Positions 46,642 through 55,224 are shown, counted from the first letter of the stretch. The stretch is DNA of 62,874 bases from Cyanobacterium aponinum PCC 10605 (GCF_000317675.1 NC_019777.1:1-62874); one strand, 5' to 3'. Numbers and translations: made by a program. The notes: a model not told the origin generated them from the letters alone.

Positions 46642-47508
46642 TTAAACGGATTTGATATGAAATAACATCCACCCCGGTTTTGCTTTCCTTTTCTCTGCTT
46701 CAAATACCAAGCCCATCAATATTTTCCCTTTATGCACCCCTAACTTCGGTTTATTCCCCTTCAATGATGATAATGGTATGACTAAATCAATTTTGGCTTC
46801 CTCTTCTAATCCCTGAATAATACTCCCATCATAAGTAATATCTAAAACTGGATTATGTGCGATCGTTCCTTTTCCTACCCATTTACCAAAAAAAGCGGCA
46901 CGAAATTGTATTGGTTTGCGAACATCAACAAAACCACCAATATGATTAATAACACCATCTTTATCTCTAGGAAGTCCTAATAACTCCATTAACTCAGCAC
47001 TAGCTTTGGCATGGGAATCACCCGTAAACCAATGATAATTATTGACAGGATCGTCCATATAATCGCCATTTTCATCACGGTTTTCATCATCAACCACTAG
47101 ATAATAAATGTCTTTATAAATTAATTTCTTACACCCAGTATGGACGATTGAACCATAAATAATGCGTTTCCAATCTTCACCATAATAATAACTTCCAATG
47201 GGGTTTTGATTGAAAGTAAAACGTCCGTGAGTACGAGAATTACTGGCTAAGTCCAAATATTGTTTCGGATAATTAGACGGTACAAAAGGATTTAGCAAAT
47301 TTGGGTTTGTATCCGTCTTTTGAATCTCTCCAATCGCCATTAACAAACGGGGATGCAATCCAGCTAATAAAATATTGCGTAGAACAACAGGAGGACTCCC
47401 TGTCCATTGCATGGATGCACAATCCCAAACATTCCATGTAGTGACGGTTTTTAGCTCACCGATACTACCATCGGTAAAATATAGTTCATTAGAAAATCTC
47501 GTTGTCAT
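46642..47508 (-). CDS. N-terminal part of RdRP/RNA-polymerase-like protein, cut by IS630
   Basis: 288 residues; the last few come from the IS end. Segments comparable to barrel 1 of RdRP-like polymerases: YFTDGSIGEL, HWFTGDSHAKASAELMELLG, then IQFRAAFFGKWVGKGTIAHNP, in which KGT could supply the conserved lysine. Without the IS, this frame would run 17 codons past the target and stop, while the frame of the 594-codon ORF enters from -1 within AAAACCGGGG (complement of 46672-46680). Either the genes overlapped or one gene also carries a frameshift. Confidence 0.5.
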   Translation of the reverse strand: MTTRFSNELYFTDGSIGELKTVTTWNVWDCASMQWTGSPPVVLRNILLAGLHPRLLMAIGEIQKTDTNPNLLNPFVPSNYPKQYLDLASNSRTHGRFTFNQNPIGSYYYGEDWKRIIYGSIVHTGCKKLIYKDIYYLVVDDENRDENGDYMDDPVNNYHWFTGDSHAKASAELMELLGLPRDKDGVINHIGGFVDVRKPIQFRAAFFGKWVGKGTIAHNPVLDITYDGSIIQGLEEEAKIDLVIPLSSLKGNKPKLGVHKGKILMGLVFEAEKRKAKPGWMLFHIKSV

Positions 47509-47528
47509 AAATTGAACTCAGGTATTAA

Positions 47529-49559
47529 TTAATCAGCATAATTAGGGTCAGAATTAGATAAATAAATAGACACACTATAATTGGATAATTCAGGATTATT
47601 CGTGGCAAATTGCAGATAATATTTTCCTGTTTCTAAGGTTGCTTGTAGTTGTCCTGTCTCATTGTTATTACTATGGGCAATAATACCATTTTCATCAATA
47701 ATCGTGACCATTACCCCACGATGAAATAAATTAAGATAGCTAGTTTCTTCCAAGGTAAAAGTACAAACATCTATCAATCCTTTTTTGATGTTATTTTCGA
47801 TGGTACTATGTCCTAAATGAGCGGTAGCATAAACATAACCCATTTGCCAAGTTTGTCCCGTATTTCCATCGGTTTCCCACGGTTTTAGCACACCAAAATC
47901 AAAAGCAGTGGCAAAATCATCTCCTAAATTTCTCAACGTTGGAGCGATGGGGTAGGGTGGTTCACTATAAATAGGTTCAAATTCATTAAAATCCGTCGTA
48001 CTGATATTTAATTGATAATCTTCTTCTATTGTTGACTCTGTATAAAGATTAAGGGCATATTCTCCCATTTCTAAACAAATTACTAATCCACTCACATATT
48101 CTCTGCTACAAACCACTTCTAAATCACTATTGGTAATCTCTATAATTACTGGTTTATCTATCTCAATCGTTAATTCTTGAGGTCGATCGCACTTAATAAG
48201 AGTATGAAAAACAGTAAAATCAGCCCCCAATGAAAAATTAATCTCACCACTATTAATCCCTTGAGCAGTATCAATGAGAAAGGATTTACTGGTTTCAATT
48301 TTTTCTAAGCTAACGATTTCAAAATTAGTGGTGCTAGTCTTACTCTGCTCATCAAGTACAATAATTGCTAATTTATTCCCCTGAATATTTATATCCGTAG
48401 TTGTTTCAGGGCTAGTCCATTGAGTGGCAGAGTATTGAATAGTGGCATTGGTCGTCGTCGTTAATAATTCCAATGTTTCACCATCATAGAGATATACTGA
48501 ATCAAAGTTAGTTTTATCCGTGGTTTTTAATCGCCATTTCAGTCGATATTGTCCTTGTTCTAAATTCCATACTGCATAACTACCTTCAGTAAAGTTCGAC
48601 ACTAATAAATTCTTTAATACTGTTAATTCTTCTTGTATATAAGCAGGTACTTCTTTTTCTTCTAAACTTAAATCAGAAATGATTGTACTAATACTACGAC
48701 TATTTGTACCAGTAGAAATAACAGCGGATCTACGATTCGCTATTACTCTACCCAGGGATTCATCTGGTATTAATGACAGTGGTTGGGGGGGAATAAAGTC
48801 TAAATCTTTGACTCGGTTTACTTCACTGATGATAAATTCTGTAATTCCACTCCGTTTATTAGAGTCGATCGCAATTAGATAAATATAACCATAAATTACC
48901 TCTACCTCAACAGTTTTTGACTCAGTATTACTATCCGTAATAGTAACTAATTTTTCTCCGTTATAAGCCAATAATAAATCATTTTCATTACTGTCTTTTC
49001 TTGCTAAATCTACTCGGAAATTATAAACTCCTATGGGTAAATTATTTAAGACAAAAGCACTGGCTTCAACTCCATAATCTCGCAGATAATCACGATCATT
49101 AAATAACTCATTACCGACAACAGAAATCGGTCTTCCTTTATTGGTACTCAGAGTTAAAATACGATTAATAATATCAATATTTACATTCCCAATCGTCCAA
49201 TAACTGACAGGATGAGGAGGAGAAGGAATTATATTGATTTGTTCAATATTGACGGTACTAATATCTTTTGTCTCAATAGGAAAAAGGATGAAGCCCCACG
49301 AATTAGACTTTATTTGACAGTAAATTTGATTAATCCCTTCTTTTACTTTTACTTCTGATATTTCTTGGTTATCAAATAATAATAAAGTTAGATTATTAGC
49401 ATTTTTTACATTAATACTAATTAGCAATAACCCATTAATATCAAATCGAACAATATCTGCTTCTTGACCATATTTTTCTAAAGGTAATTGATTATTAAAA
49501 TAAGCATTATTGATAATATTAATATCGGTTTTATTTTCTGCTGTTAATAATGTATTCAT
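47529..49559 (-). CDS. large beta-rich protein with PPC-like C-terminal domain, 676 aa
   Basis: Repeated beta-sandwich-like segments: GVYNFRVDLARKD and GQYRLKWRLKTTD (each ~80 residues apart with YDGE/YNGEK loops), then MGEYALNLY. The final ~80 residues resemble a pre-peptidase C-terminal (PPC) domain: CTFTLEETSYLNLFHRGV, GIIAHSNNNETGQL, TGKYYLQFATNNPELSNYSV. There is no signal peptide. It lies 21 bp upstream of the polymerase-like gene and downstream of the metacaspase on the same strand. It may bind ligands or act as a structural partner or substrate. Confidence 0.6.
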   Translation of the reverse strand: MNTLLTAENKTDINIINNAYFNNQLPLEKYGQEADIVRFDINGLLLISINVKNANNLTLLLFDNQEISEVKVKEGINQIYCQIKSNSWGFILFPIETKDISTVNIEQINIIPSPPHPVSYWTIGNVNIDIINRILTLSTNKGRPISVVGNELFNDRDYLRDYGVEASAFVLNNLPIGVYNFRVDLARKDSNENDLLLAYNGEKLVTITDSNTESKTVEVEVIYGYIYLIAIDSNKRSGITEFIISEVNRVKDLDFIPPQPLSLIPDESLGRVIANRRSAVISTGTNSRSISTIISDLSLEEKEVPAYIQEELTVLKNLLVSNFTEGSYAVWNLEQGQYRLKWRLKTTDKTNFDSVYLYDGETLELLTTTTNATIQYSATQWTSPETTTDINIQGNKLAIIVLDEQSKTSTTNFEIVSLEKIETSKSFLIDTAQGINSGEINFSLGADFTVFHTLIKCDRPQELTIEIDKPVIIEITNSDLEVVCSREYVSGLVICLEMGEYALNLYTESTIEEDYQLNISTTDFNEFEPIYSEPPYPIAPTLRNLGDDFATAFDFGVLKPWETDGNTGQTWQMGYVYATAHLGHSTIENNIKKGLIDVCTFTLEETSYLNLFHRGVMVTIIDENGIIAHSNNNETGQLQATLETGKYYLQFATNNPELSNYSVSIYLSNSDPNYAD

Positions 49560-49636
49560 CTATTTTTCTCCTTTGATAATAAATTGAGATAATTTTTTAG
49601 ACACAGCATAGTTCTTAGTTCATAAAAGAGGTGAGT

Positions 49637-49834
49637 TTAAAATGGAAAAGGAATAAAGATAAGTAAATCGCCCAAACCCTCTTTCAATATGCCTTCAATT
49701 TGGAATTTGGGGGGATAACGCATATCCAGTTTTTCAATGGTAATAATTTCTTTTTTTTCACCATTACTCGGTTTTACTATTTGAAAATAATACTCACTAT
49801 CATTTTCTTCTGTAAAAATTCCGTATTTACTCAT
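49637..49834 (-). CDS. small hypothetical protein coupled to metacaspase, 65 aa
   Basis: Acidic/basic mixed protein (SKYGIFTEENDSEYYFQIVKPSNGEKKE...RYPPKFQIEG). Its ATG shares one base with the metacaspase TAA (TAATG), so translation is coupled. No family is recognised; it could be an inhibitor or substrate of the protease. Confidence 0.6.
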   Translation of the reverse strand: MSKYGIFTEENDSEYYFQIVKPSNGEKKEIITIEKLDMRYPPKFQIEGILKEGLGDLLIFIPFPF

Positions 49835-50670
49835 TAGTTTGTTAAAGAAAAAATTTCTTGTAATAAATAAGTACGAGTGATATTATCTGATTTATAATAC
49901 ATAGGAATTTGTTTCCCCTTGAGCATTTTTTTTGCAGTATTTATCAAATAATTGGCCGTTAATCGTTTTGGTTTTTGTCCCCATTTTGGTTTTTCATTCT
50001 GATGAATTATCTTTAATAAACACTCTGTGAATAAACCGTGATTTTCACCCTCGAATGCCAATTGATAATCTTGACAGGCAGATAAACAAATAATATTTGC
50101 TTTTAATTCTAAATTACCTTTTTTATCAGCTAATTTGTCTAATTTTTTGATTAGTTTATTATATTTTTTATGGTCAGACCAAATTTGATTTCTGACAGTA
50201 AATGATAAATTACGAGGATGTAATATTTTTCTTCTTTTCAATGACTTTACCATTGTGCCAGAATGACAAGAATCTGAAATTAAAACTATTTTTACTCCTT
50301 CATTAAACTTAGTCCATAATATTTCTAATTCATCATCTAATATTGGTTTATCATAGGCTATCCAACATTCATCTAAACTATCTTCTTCATCATGATTTAA
50401 GTCGGGAATTTGGCTACCATGACCACTATAAGTTAAAAAGAATACATCTCCAGATTTTAACTGTTTAGCACTATTTTTTATTTGTTTAATAATGTTATCC
50501 GCCGTTGCTGATGATGATAATAATACTTGAGAATTGAAGCCTTTTGACTGGCTAATTTTTTCCCATTCTATTGCATCATTTTCACAGGCTAATAATGGAG
50601 GTATTTCTACTCCATAATATTCATTATCTACCTTGTTTATGCCTATATGTAAAGCAATTCCTTTACTCAT
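49834..50670 (-). CDS. metacaspase / caspase-family protease
   Basis: 278 residues, peptidase C14 family. N-terminal strand KGIALHIGINKVDNEYYG, then LLACENDAIEW, histidine block VFFLTYSGHGSQIPD (H ~93) and cysteine block IVLISDSCHSGTMVKSL (C ~135). Also LSACQDYQLAFEGENHGLFTE, typical of metacaspases. Both catalytic residues are present. It is first in the minus-strand run with the 65-aa, beta-rich and polymerase-like genes. Bacterial caspases often serve as suicidal effectors in conflict systems; that role is inferred here. Confidence 0.88.
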   Translation of the reverse strand: MSKGIALHIGINKVDNEYYGVEIPPLLACENDAIEWEKISQSKGFNSQVLLSSSATADNIIKQIKNSAKQLKSGDVFFLTYSGHGSQIPDLNHDEEDSLDECWIAYDKPILDDELEILWTKFNEGVKIVLISDSCHSGTMVKSLKRRKILHPRNLSFTVRNQIWSDHKKYNKLIKKLDKLADKKGNLELKANIICLSACQDYQLAFEGENHGLFTECLLKIIHQNEKPKWGQKPKRLTANYLINTAKKMLKGKQIPMYYKSDNITRTYLLQEIFSLTN

Positions 50671-50769
50671 TTTATTGTTAATTTGTTGTACTTAATCTTA
50701 GTATAGTAATTAATTATTTATTTTTTTTTATTGTCTATAATGAATAGTTAAAATTTGTCGGAATAATTT

Positions 50770-51258
50770 ATGAAACTAGATAAAATTGAAGCTATTATCG
50801 CTATTATTTCTTTTATAGTTACACTGATTTATTCAATGATTAAGTTTCTTGTTAATCAACTAAATAAAAAATTAGATTCTCTCAAAGACGAGATTCTTCT
50901 TGCAACTAAAGATTCCATGAATAGATTTATGAAAAAGAATGAGGAATCAAGGACTATATTCTATGAAAAAATTAATAGTAACCTCAACAAAATTAATAAT
51001 GAGATTAATCTAATCAAAAATAATTACGACCATCAGAATATTTTAATCGACACAAAAATGGCGGCAATGAATCAGATATTTTTAGAACAAATAGCAAATG
51101 TAAAAACACAATTAAATGAACTAGAAACTGAACATGAGGAATTAAAAGAAAAAATAAATATTTCTGATGAATATAGTCATCATAGTAACGATAACTTCCA
51201 TCAAAAATTAGACAATCTACAAAAATCCGTTGATAGTTTATCTCCCCATGATAAATGA
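50770..51258 (+). CDS. membrane-anchored coiled-coil protein, 162 aa
   Basis: An N-terminal transmembrane helix (IEAIIAIISFIVTLIYSMIKFLV, ~6-28) is followed by a long charged coiled coil (~35-155). It overlaps the next small membrane ORF by ATGA and precedes a lysozyme gene. The topology resembles an inner-membrane spanin, but spanins vary too much to assign by eye. Confidence 0.6.
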   Translation: MKLDKIEAIIAIISFIVTLIYSMIKFLVNQLNKKLDSLKDEILLATKDSMNRFMKKNEESRTIFYEKINSNLNKINNEINLIKNNYDHQNILIDTKMAAMNQIFLEQIANVKTQLNELETEHEELKEKINISDEYSHHSNDNFHQKLDNLQKSVDSLSPHDK

Positions 51259-51410
51259 AAATTGAATGGCTTATTTTTTATGCTTTATCGATTTTATTAA
51301 TTTCAATTCTCTTTGAGAAATCTATCGAAACTCAAGCATTAGTGGCAGAACTTCTGAAAATATTTATCTCTGGTTATTTAGGTTATTTAATTCGACAATT
51401 GAAAGAATAA
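51255..51410 (+). CDS. holin-like small membrane protein, 51 aa
   Basis: ATG 51255 overlaps the previous TGA (ATGA). The product has two hydrophobic stretches (WLIFYALSILLISILF and LVAELLKIFISGYLGYLI) joined by a short charged turn (EKSIETQ) and a basic end (RQLKE). The size, topology and place directly before a lysozyme gene fit a holin. The next gene's ATG lies 3 bp after its stop. Confidence 0.6.
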   Translation: MKIEWLIFYALSILLISILFEKSIETQALVAELLKIFISGYLGYLIRQLKE

Positions 51411-51413
51411 ATT

Positions 51414-52088
51414 ATGAGTTTAAAACAGCTTAAAATTACTAAACATTTATCGGAATTATCTTCTGAACAAATTAGAGAATTACAACTTTTATTGAATAAT
51501 TGTGGCTACGCTTTAATTGTTGATGGTATTTTGGGCGATCGCACTACTAAAGCCTTCAATAGTTTTAAGAAACAAAATTACTTAGAGCATCCTAATCTGA
51601 TCGGAAAAACTACTATTAAAAAGCTACTGCAATTTAAGCCGAAACAGAGACAAGTTAATCAGGCGGGAATGGAATTAATTAAAGAGTTTGAAGTCTTTAG
51701 ACGTAATGCTTATTTATGTCCTGCTGGTGTGCCAACAATAGGTTATGGTAATACTTTTTATCCTGATGGGCGAAAAGTTAAATTGGGGGATACCATAAGT
51801 CATTCTGAAGCTGAAGAATTATTTAAGATTACTGTTGATACTTTTGCTAAAGAGTGTGATCGTCTTATTACAGTACCAGTAAATGATAATCAATTCAGTG
51901 CGTTGGTGAGTTTCACATTTAATGTTGGGGTGACTGCTTTTAGGGGTAGTACCTTATTGAGAGTCTTAAATCAGGGAAATTATCAAGAAGCTGCCAATCA
52001 ATTATTGAGATGGAATCGAGCCGGAAATAGGATATTAGAAGGATTGAAAAGGAGAAGAAAAGCTGAAAAAAAATTATTTTTAAGTTAA
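51414..52088 (+). CDS. GH24 lysozyme (endolysin-type) with N-terminal binding domain
   Basis: 224 residues. Residues ~15-75 resemble a peptidoglycan-binding domain (LQLLLNNCGYALIVDGILGDRTTKAFNSFKK). Residues ~85-224 are a T4-type lysozyme: LIKEFEVFRRNAYLCPAGVPTIGYGNT (catalytic Glu in KEFE, Thr in PTIGYG), DNQFSALVSFTFNVG and LLRWNRAGNRILEGLKRRRKAE. This is the usual phage endolysin architecture. With the two preceding membrane genes it forms a lysis-cassette-like set. Confidence 0.9.
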   Translation: MSLKQLKITKHLSELSSEQIRELQLLLNNCGYALIVDGILGDRTTKAFNSFKKQNYLEHPNLIGKTTIKKLLQFKPKQRQVNQAGMELIKEFEVFRRNAYLCPAGVPTIGYGNTFYPDGRKVKLGDTISHSEAEELFKITVDTFAKECDRLITVPVNDNQFSALVSFTFNVGVTAFRGSTLLRVLNQGNYQEAANQLLRWNRAGNRILEGLKRRRKAEKKLFLS

Positions 52089-52129
52089 TTCATCTTACTT
52101 TTAACTTTTAATTTTGAACTGGAACTAAA

Positions 52130-52447
52130 GTGATACCGAAAAATCATCATAAATCAATCACTATAGCGGAGATGGAATTAATCATTAGTCTCAAAAAACA
52201 ACATAAAACGGTGGCAGAAATTGCTAATAAATTAGGTCGATCATATAATTCCATTCGTTGCTTTACCCACTACTATAATTTACCGCCTTCTCGATGGACA
52301 GAAAAAGAAAATGAAATTCTGAGGGCAAACTATTTTCATACTCCTGCAAAACTACTGGCAAAAAGATTAAATCGGAGTCTTCGTAGTGTTTATGTTCAAG
52401 CTAATAAATTAGGATTGAGGAAAAATCGTATTAAATATGAACTATGA
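52130..52447 (+). CDS. HTH / SANT-like DNA-binding protein, 105 aa
   Basis: Two helix-turn-helix-like units: KQHKTVAEIANKLGRSYNSIRCF (~25-50), then RWTEKENEILRANYFHTPAKLLAKRLNRSLRSVYVQANKLGL, a SANT/Myb-like pattern often seen with phage genes. The start is GTG 52130, 41 bp after the lysozyme stop, on the same strand. Confidence 0.7.
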   Translation: MIPKNHHKSITIAEMELIISLKKQHKTVAEIANKLGRSYNSIRCFTHYYNLPPSRWTEKENEILRANYFHTPAKLLAKRLNRSLRSVYVQANKLGLRKNRIKYEL

Positions 52448-52473
52448 ATTATTTTTTATTTCTTTGCTTTGTT

Positions 52474-53805
52474 CTAATCGTTTGTAAAGAAATTATCTAT
52501 TAGACTTACATAAGGGGAAAAATTCATTTCTGTTTCTAATTTTGTTAATATCCGTTGTTCATTTGCAACATCTACACCATAGACTACTTTATCCTCATAC
52601 ACCGAAAACCCGTATAAATGGGGATAATTTTTCCCACTTTCCATTTTCATCTTTTCTCCTTGATTAACAATAGTCTCATATATTTCTTTATTATTACTAT
52701 TCTCTAATATTAAATAACTCATATCTGGCATTTCTCCCCCCATTCCGAATAAATATAAATGCTCTCCCAATTTTTGATTACTTCTGATGCCGATGATAAT
52801 AATTACCGCCGCAATAATAATCCAAGGGGCAAACGCTGATAAAAAAGTCCATGCCATGCCACCCATCCCCGTTGCTCTAAATACTACTGGTAAAACCCCC
52901 GCATTCGCTCTTAACACATGACCTGCAAAATAATTTGATGCGATCGCACCTCCACTTCCTAAATACTTGAGTACGATAGAAGTAACAGTATGGGATAAAG
53001 CAGGGAGTAAATTGCGGGAAACAGGAGCAAAAAGGAATGATTGTAAGAAAAACTGAGCTATTTCATTGAGAATATCTACTATTGCCACCATACTCGGATT
53101 AGTTAACGTTAATCCATTTCTACTTCTTAATTCGTAATTCGTAGTTTGTAGTTCATAGTTCGTAATTCGTAAAGGATTAAGGATAAAGTTTTTTAACTCT
53201 CGACTATTATTACCATTAAAACTAAATCCGATTAATCTACTTACTTTTTCTAGGGTTTTTCTAACTCTGTAAAACGCATTTTGAGCTGTTCTTCTTAGCT
53301 TTCCTTTTAATTGGGAGATTGCATCTTTTAATCTATTAAAAGTATCAAAGAGGAGTTGTACAGATTCTTCTTGCCATTGGTTCATTAATAGGGAAGGACT
53401 TTGCCCCAAATTACCATTTATTGGTGGTTGAGTTTGGTTAATTACTGTTTCCAGATATTTTATATCAAGGGTATTATTATAGGCTTTTACGACATTTTGG
53501 TATAAAGAAGTTTCGTCTTCTAAACCATTTAATAATTGACTACCCCTCGTATATAAATTATCATAAGTTTCCGAATTAAATGCTCTATTTATACTATGTA
53601 TTGACTTTAAAAATATTCTAGGTATATTAATTAATATATCAATTATATCAGCATTTTCCATAACACTATTAAGGAATGCTATCGGTGGTAATGTTTGGAT
53701 AATTGCAATGGGAGATAACTTATAAAAAAAATTTGATGACCCTTTAATTAAACTAGGAATAAAATCATTTATCTTGAATATATCTTTTTCTAAATAAATA
53801 TTCAT
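52474..53805 (-). CDS. hypothetical membrane protein, 443 aa
   Basis: The N-terminal half is helical and mostly soluble with short hydrophobic stretches. Around residues 255-345 are hydrophobic segments (IAQFFLQSFLFAPVS, ATGMGGMAWTFLSAFAPWIIIAAVIIIIGIRS). The C-terminus is soluble. Residues ~211-229 (RITNYELQTTNYELRSR) are encoded by a heptamer-repeat array (53128-53172) that appears to be an insertion tolerated in frame. No family is recognised. Confidence 0.55.
   Translation of the reverse strand: MNIYLEKDIFKINDFIPSLIKGSSNFFYKLSPIAIIQTLPPIAFLNSVMENADIIDILINIPRIFLKSIHSINRAFNSETYDNLYTRGSQLLNGLEDETSLYQNVVKAYNNTLDIKYLETVINQTQPPINGNLGQSPSLLMNQWQEESVQLLFDTFNRLKDAISQLKGKLRRTAQNAFYRVRKTLEKVSRLIGFSFNGNNSRELKNFILNPLRITNYELQTTNYELRSRNGLTLTNPSMVAIVDILNEIAQFFLQSFLFAPVSRNLLPALSHTVTSIVLKYLGSGGAIASNYFAGHVLRANAGVLPVVFRATGMGGMAWTFLSAFAPWIIIAAVIIIIGIRSNQKLGEHLYLFGMGGEMPDMSYLILENSNNKEIYETIVNQGEKMKMESGKNYPHLYGFSVYEDKVVYGVDVANEQRILTKLETEMNFSPYVSLIDNFFTND
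53128..53172. repeat. degenerate heptamer repeats (AATTCGT/AGTTCRT) inside a gene
   Basis: About six head-to-tail 7-mers of the form [A/G][A/G]TTCRT or GTTTGTA. Similar runs occur at 59126-59152, 59465-59483, 60480-60510 and 61496-61526 between genes, and in complement at 5298-5330 and 59874-59908 inside genes. Short tandem heptamers like these are known in cyanobacteria. Confidence 0.7.
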
Positions 53806-53895
53806 TATTTTATTTATATTAATCTTTTATAATATTTTTATTATATCAACAGCTATTAATGAAAAATTAAATAATTTCAATTTTATCGGAAATGT

Positions 53896-53919
53896 TTTCA
53901 CCTTTAGATTATGTTGTTT
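53896..53919 (+). promoter_or_regulatory. bipartite element 1 (TTTCR / TGTTGTTT)
   Basis: TTTCACCT, 8 bases, TGTTGTTT; halves start 16 bases apart. It ends 19 bp before the ATG at 53939. First of 15 copies with the same spacing. Confidence 0.75.
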
Positions 53920-53938
53920 AAAATAAAAAATAATTATC

Positions 53939-54301
53939 ATGAATAAAATTACTTTTGCTGGAATAAAAGGCGAAGTTATCGAACAATCTGAACATGGAAA
54001 TTATCTTCTCGTTAAATTGTCTAATCGTATCTCTATTGTTGGTACTTTTAGCAATCAATTTCATTGGCAAGAAATTCACGAATCTGAGTCTGGTTTTAAA
54101 AGTTTTATTACCTATATAGGGTTTAACAGCGATCGCATCCAACAGAAATATTTAGAGTTAATAAATGAAATGGGTGGTTATGTTCGTGAAAATGAAGAAA
54201 AAAGAGCAAAGATGAGAGTAAAGGGAAAATTTCGTTATGAAATGAAAGTAAGAAATCTCAATGCAGATCATGTTTTAGACTTAATTGCAACTCAAATTTA
54301 A
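53939..54301 (+). CDS. hypothetical protein, 120 aa (cassette 1)
   Basis: N-terminal beta-rich half (ITFAGIKGEVIEQSEHGNYLLVKLSNRISIVGTF) and C-terminal charged helix (LELINEMGGYVRENEEKRAKMR). No family is recognised. It is preceded by bipartite element 1 and followed by a terminator. It opens the long series of single-gene units. Confidence 0.65.
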   Translation: MNKITFAGIKGEVIEQSEHGNYLLVKLSNRISIVGTFSNQFHWQEIHESESGFKSFITYIGFNSDRIQQKYLELINEMGGYVRENEEKRAKMRVKGKFRYEMKVRNLNADHVLDLIATQI

Positions 54302-54322
54302 TAGTTTAACTTCTGATACTTT

Positions 54323-54346
54323 AGTCCTCAATTTGAGGGCTTTTTT
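54323..54346 (+). terminator. intrinsic terminator after cassette 1
   Basis: TCCTCAAT/TTGAGGG stem followed by GCTTTTTTT. Confidence 0.75.
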
Positions 54347-54368
54347 TAATGCGAATCGGTCAAGGAAC

Positions 54369-54392
54369 TTTCGTTAAGAGAGAGTGTTGTTT
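54369..54392 (+). promoter_or_regulatory. bipartite element 2
   Basis: TTTCGTTA...TGTTGTTT with 16-base offset, 16 bp before the ATG at 54409. An AAAAGG ribosome site lies between. Confidence 0.75.
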
Positions 54393-54408
54393 TCAAAAGG
54401 AAAATACT

Positions 54409-54624
54409 ATGCCTTCAGTATTATTTTATCAGGGTGATCGACCCATCTACGAAGACGAAGATCTTGAATATCTCGAACATCTTGAATATCTTAAATATGA
54501 GAGAGAAAATTGCAAAACTGATTATTGGTTTACTTTTGAAAGATTCCCTATTGCATGGTGGAATACTGAAGCAACCAGCTATTGTTTACCAGTCGAAATA
54601 GAACCAGAATATATTAACGAATAA
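54409..54624 (+). CDS. small acidic hypothetical protein, 71 aa (cassette 2)
   Basis: MPSVLFYQGDRPIYEDEDLEYL... Tyr- and Glu-rich, with WFTFERFPIAWWNTE. The ATG at 54409 is preferred over an in-frame ATG at 54349 because the latter lies upstream of the conserved element. Family unknown. Confidence 0.6.
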   Translation: MPSVLFYQGDRPIYEDEDLEYLEHLEYLKYERENCKTDYWFTFERFPIAWWNTEATSYCLPVEIEPEYINE

Positions 54625-54632
54625 GAACTGCG

Positions 54633-54658
54633 GCTCTAGTATCATACTAGGGCTTTTT
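54633..54658 (+). terminator. intrinsic terminator after cassette 2
   Basis: CTCTAGTATCATACTAGGG hairpin and a run of seven T. Confidence 0.75.
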
Positions 54659-54784
54659 TTATTTCTTTTTAATCGATCGCACTTATTCAATGTGGATCAT
54701 CTCTTTATTTTCTGAATTTGCTATACACCTCATATAAATTATAAATATCAGAAAAACCAACTCAAAACACATGGGTGAGGGAGC

Positions 54785-54808
54785 TTTCGCCAAAAGAGTG
54801 TGTTGTTT
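54785..54808 (+). promoter_or_regulatory. bipartite element 3
   Basis: TTTCGCCA...TGTTGTTT, 16-base offset, 15 bp before ATG 54824 with TGAGG between. Confidence 0.75.
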
Positions 54809-54823
54809 TTTGAGGTCATAATT

Positions 54824-55150
54824 ATGGCTATTAATATTCCGAATCGTAACACAAAAATCTTAAGCCAATTAATCGATGGTCTTCGTATCATTGCTTGGCA
54901 AGAGTACAAGAATGAAAATCGTGATTCCGAAGTGAAAGGTTTAGACTTATATGAGCTTTTCAAAGAAGAATGGGTTAATCATGAAATTCATAAAATGAGT
55001 TTAGCTGAATTAAATAAATTTATGGCGGAACTTAGATATACTCAAGCAGATTTAGCAGGGGTTCGTAGTGAATATTATCGTAATCGAAATCAAAATAATA
55101 ATAATCAAAATCAGCAACCAATAGAAGCGTTAGGAAATATTCCTTTCTAA
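54824..55150 (+). CDS. hypothetical protein, 108 aa (cassette 3)
   Basis: Helical protein (KILSQLIDGLRIIAWQEYKNEN, EEWVNHEIHKMSLAELNKFM, LAGVRSEYYRNRNQ) ending in an Asn/Gln-rich tail. An in-frame TTG at 54800 lies inside the conserved element, so ATG 54824 is preferred. Family unknown. Confidence 0.6.
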   Translation: MAINIPNRNTKILSQLIDGLRIIAWQEYKNENRDSEVKGLDLYELFKEEWVNHEIHKMSLAELNKFMAELRYTQADLAGVRSEYYRNRNQNNNNQNQQPIEALGNIPF

Positions 55151-55173
55151 ATTAGTTGTTTTTGATTTGTGTT

Positions 55174-55204
55174 TAGCTCTAGTCATAAGATTAGGGCTTT
55201 TTTT
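55174..55204 (+). terminator. intrinsic terminator after cassette 3
   Basis: AGCTCTAGTC / GATTAGGGCT stem with TTTTTTT after it. Confidence 0.7.
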
Positions 55205-55224
55205 ATTCAACTCGTTAAGAGAAC

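Larger units (their letters stand above)
45501..46655 (+). mobile_element. IS630-family insertion sequence, copy 2
   Basis: 1155 bp, TA duplications at 45499-45500 and 46656-46657, same terminal repeats as copy 1 and opposite orientation. It interrupts the polymerase-like gene: the N-terminal ORF runs 14 bp into the IS, and the C-terminal ORF begins 24 bp beyond its other end. Confidence 0.95.
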
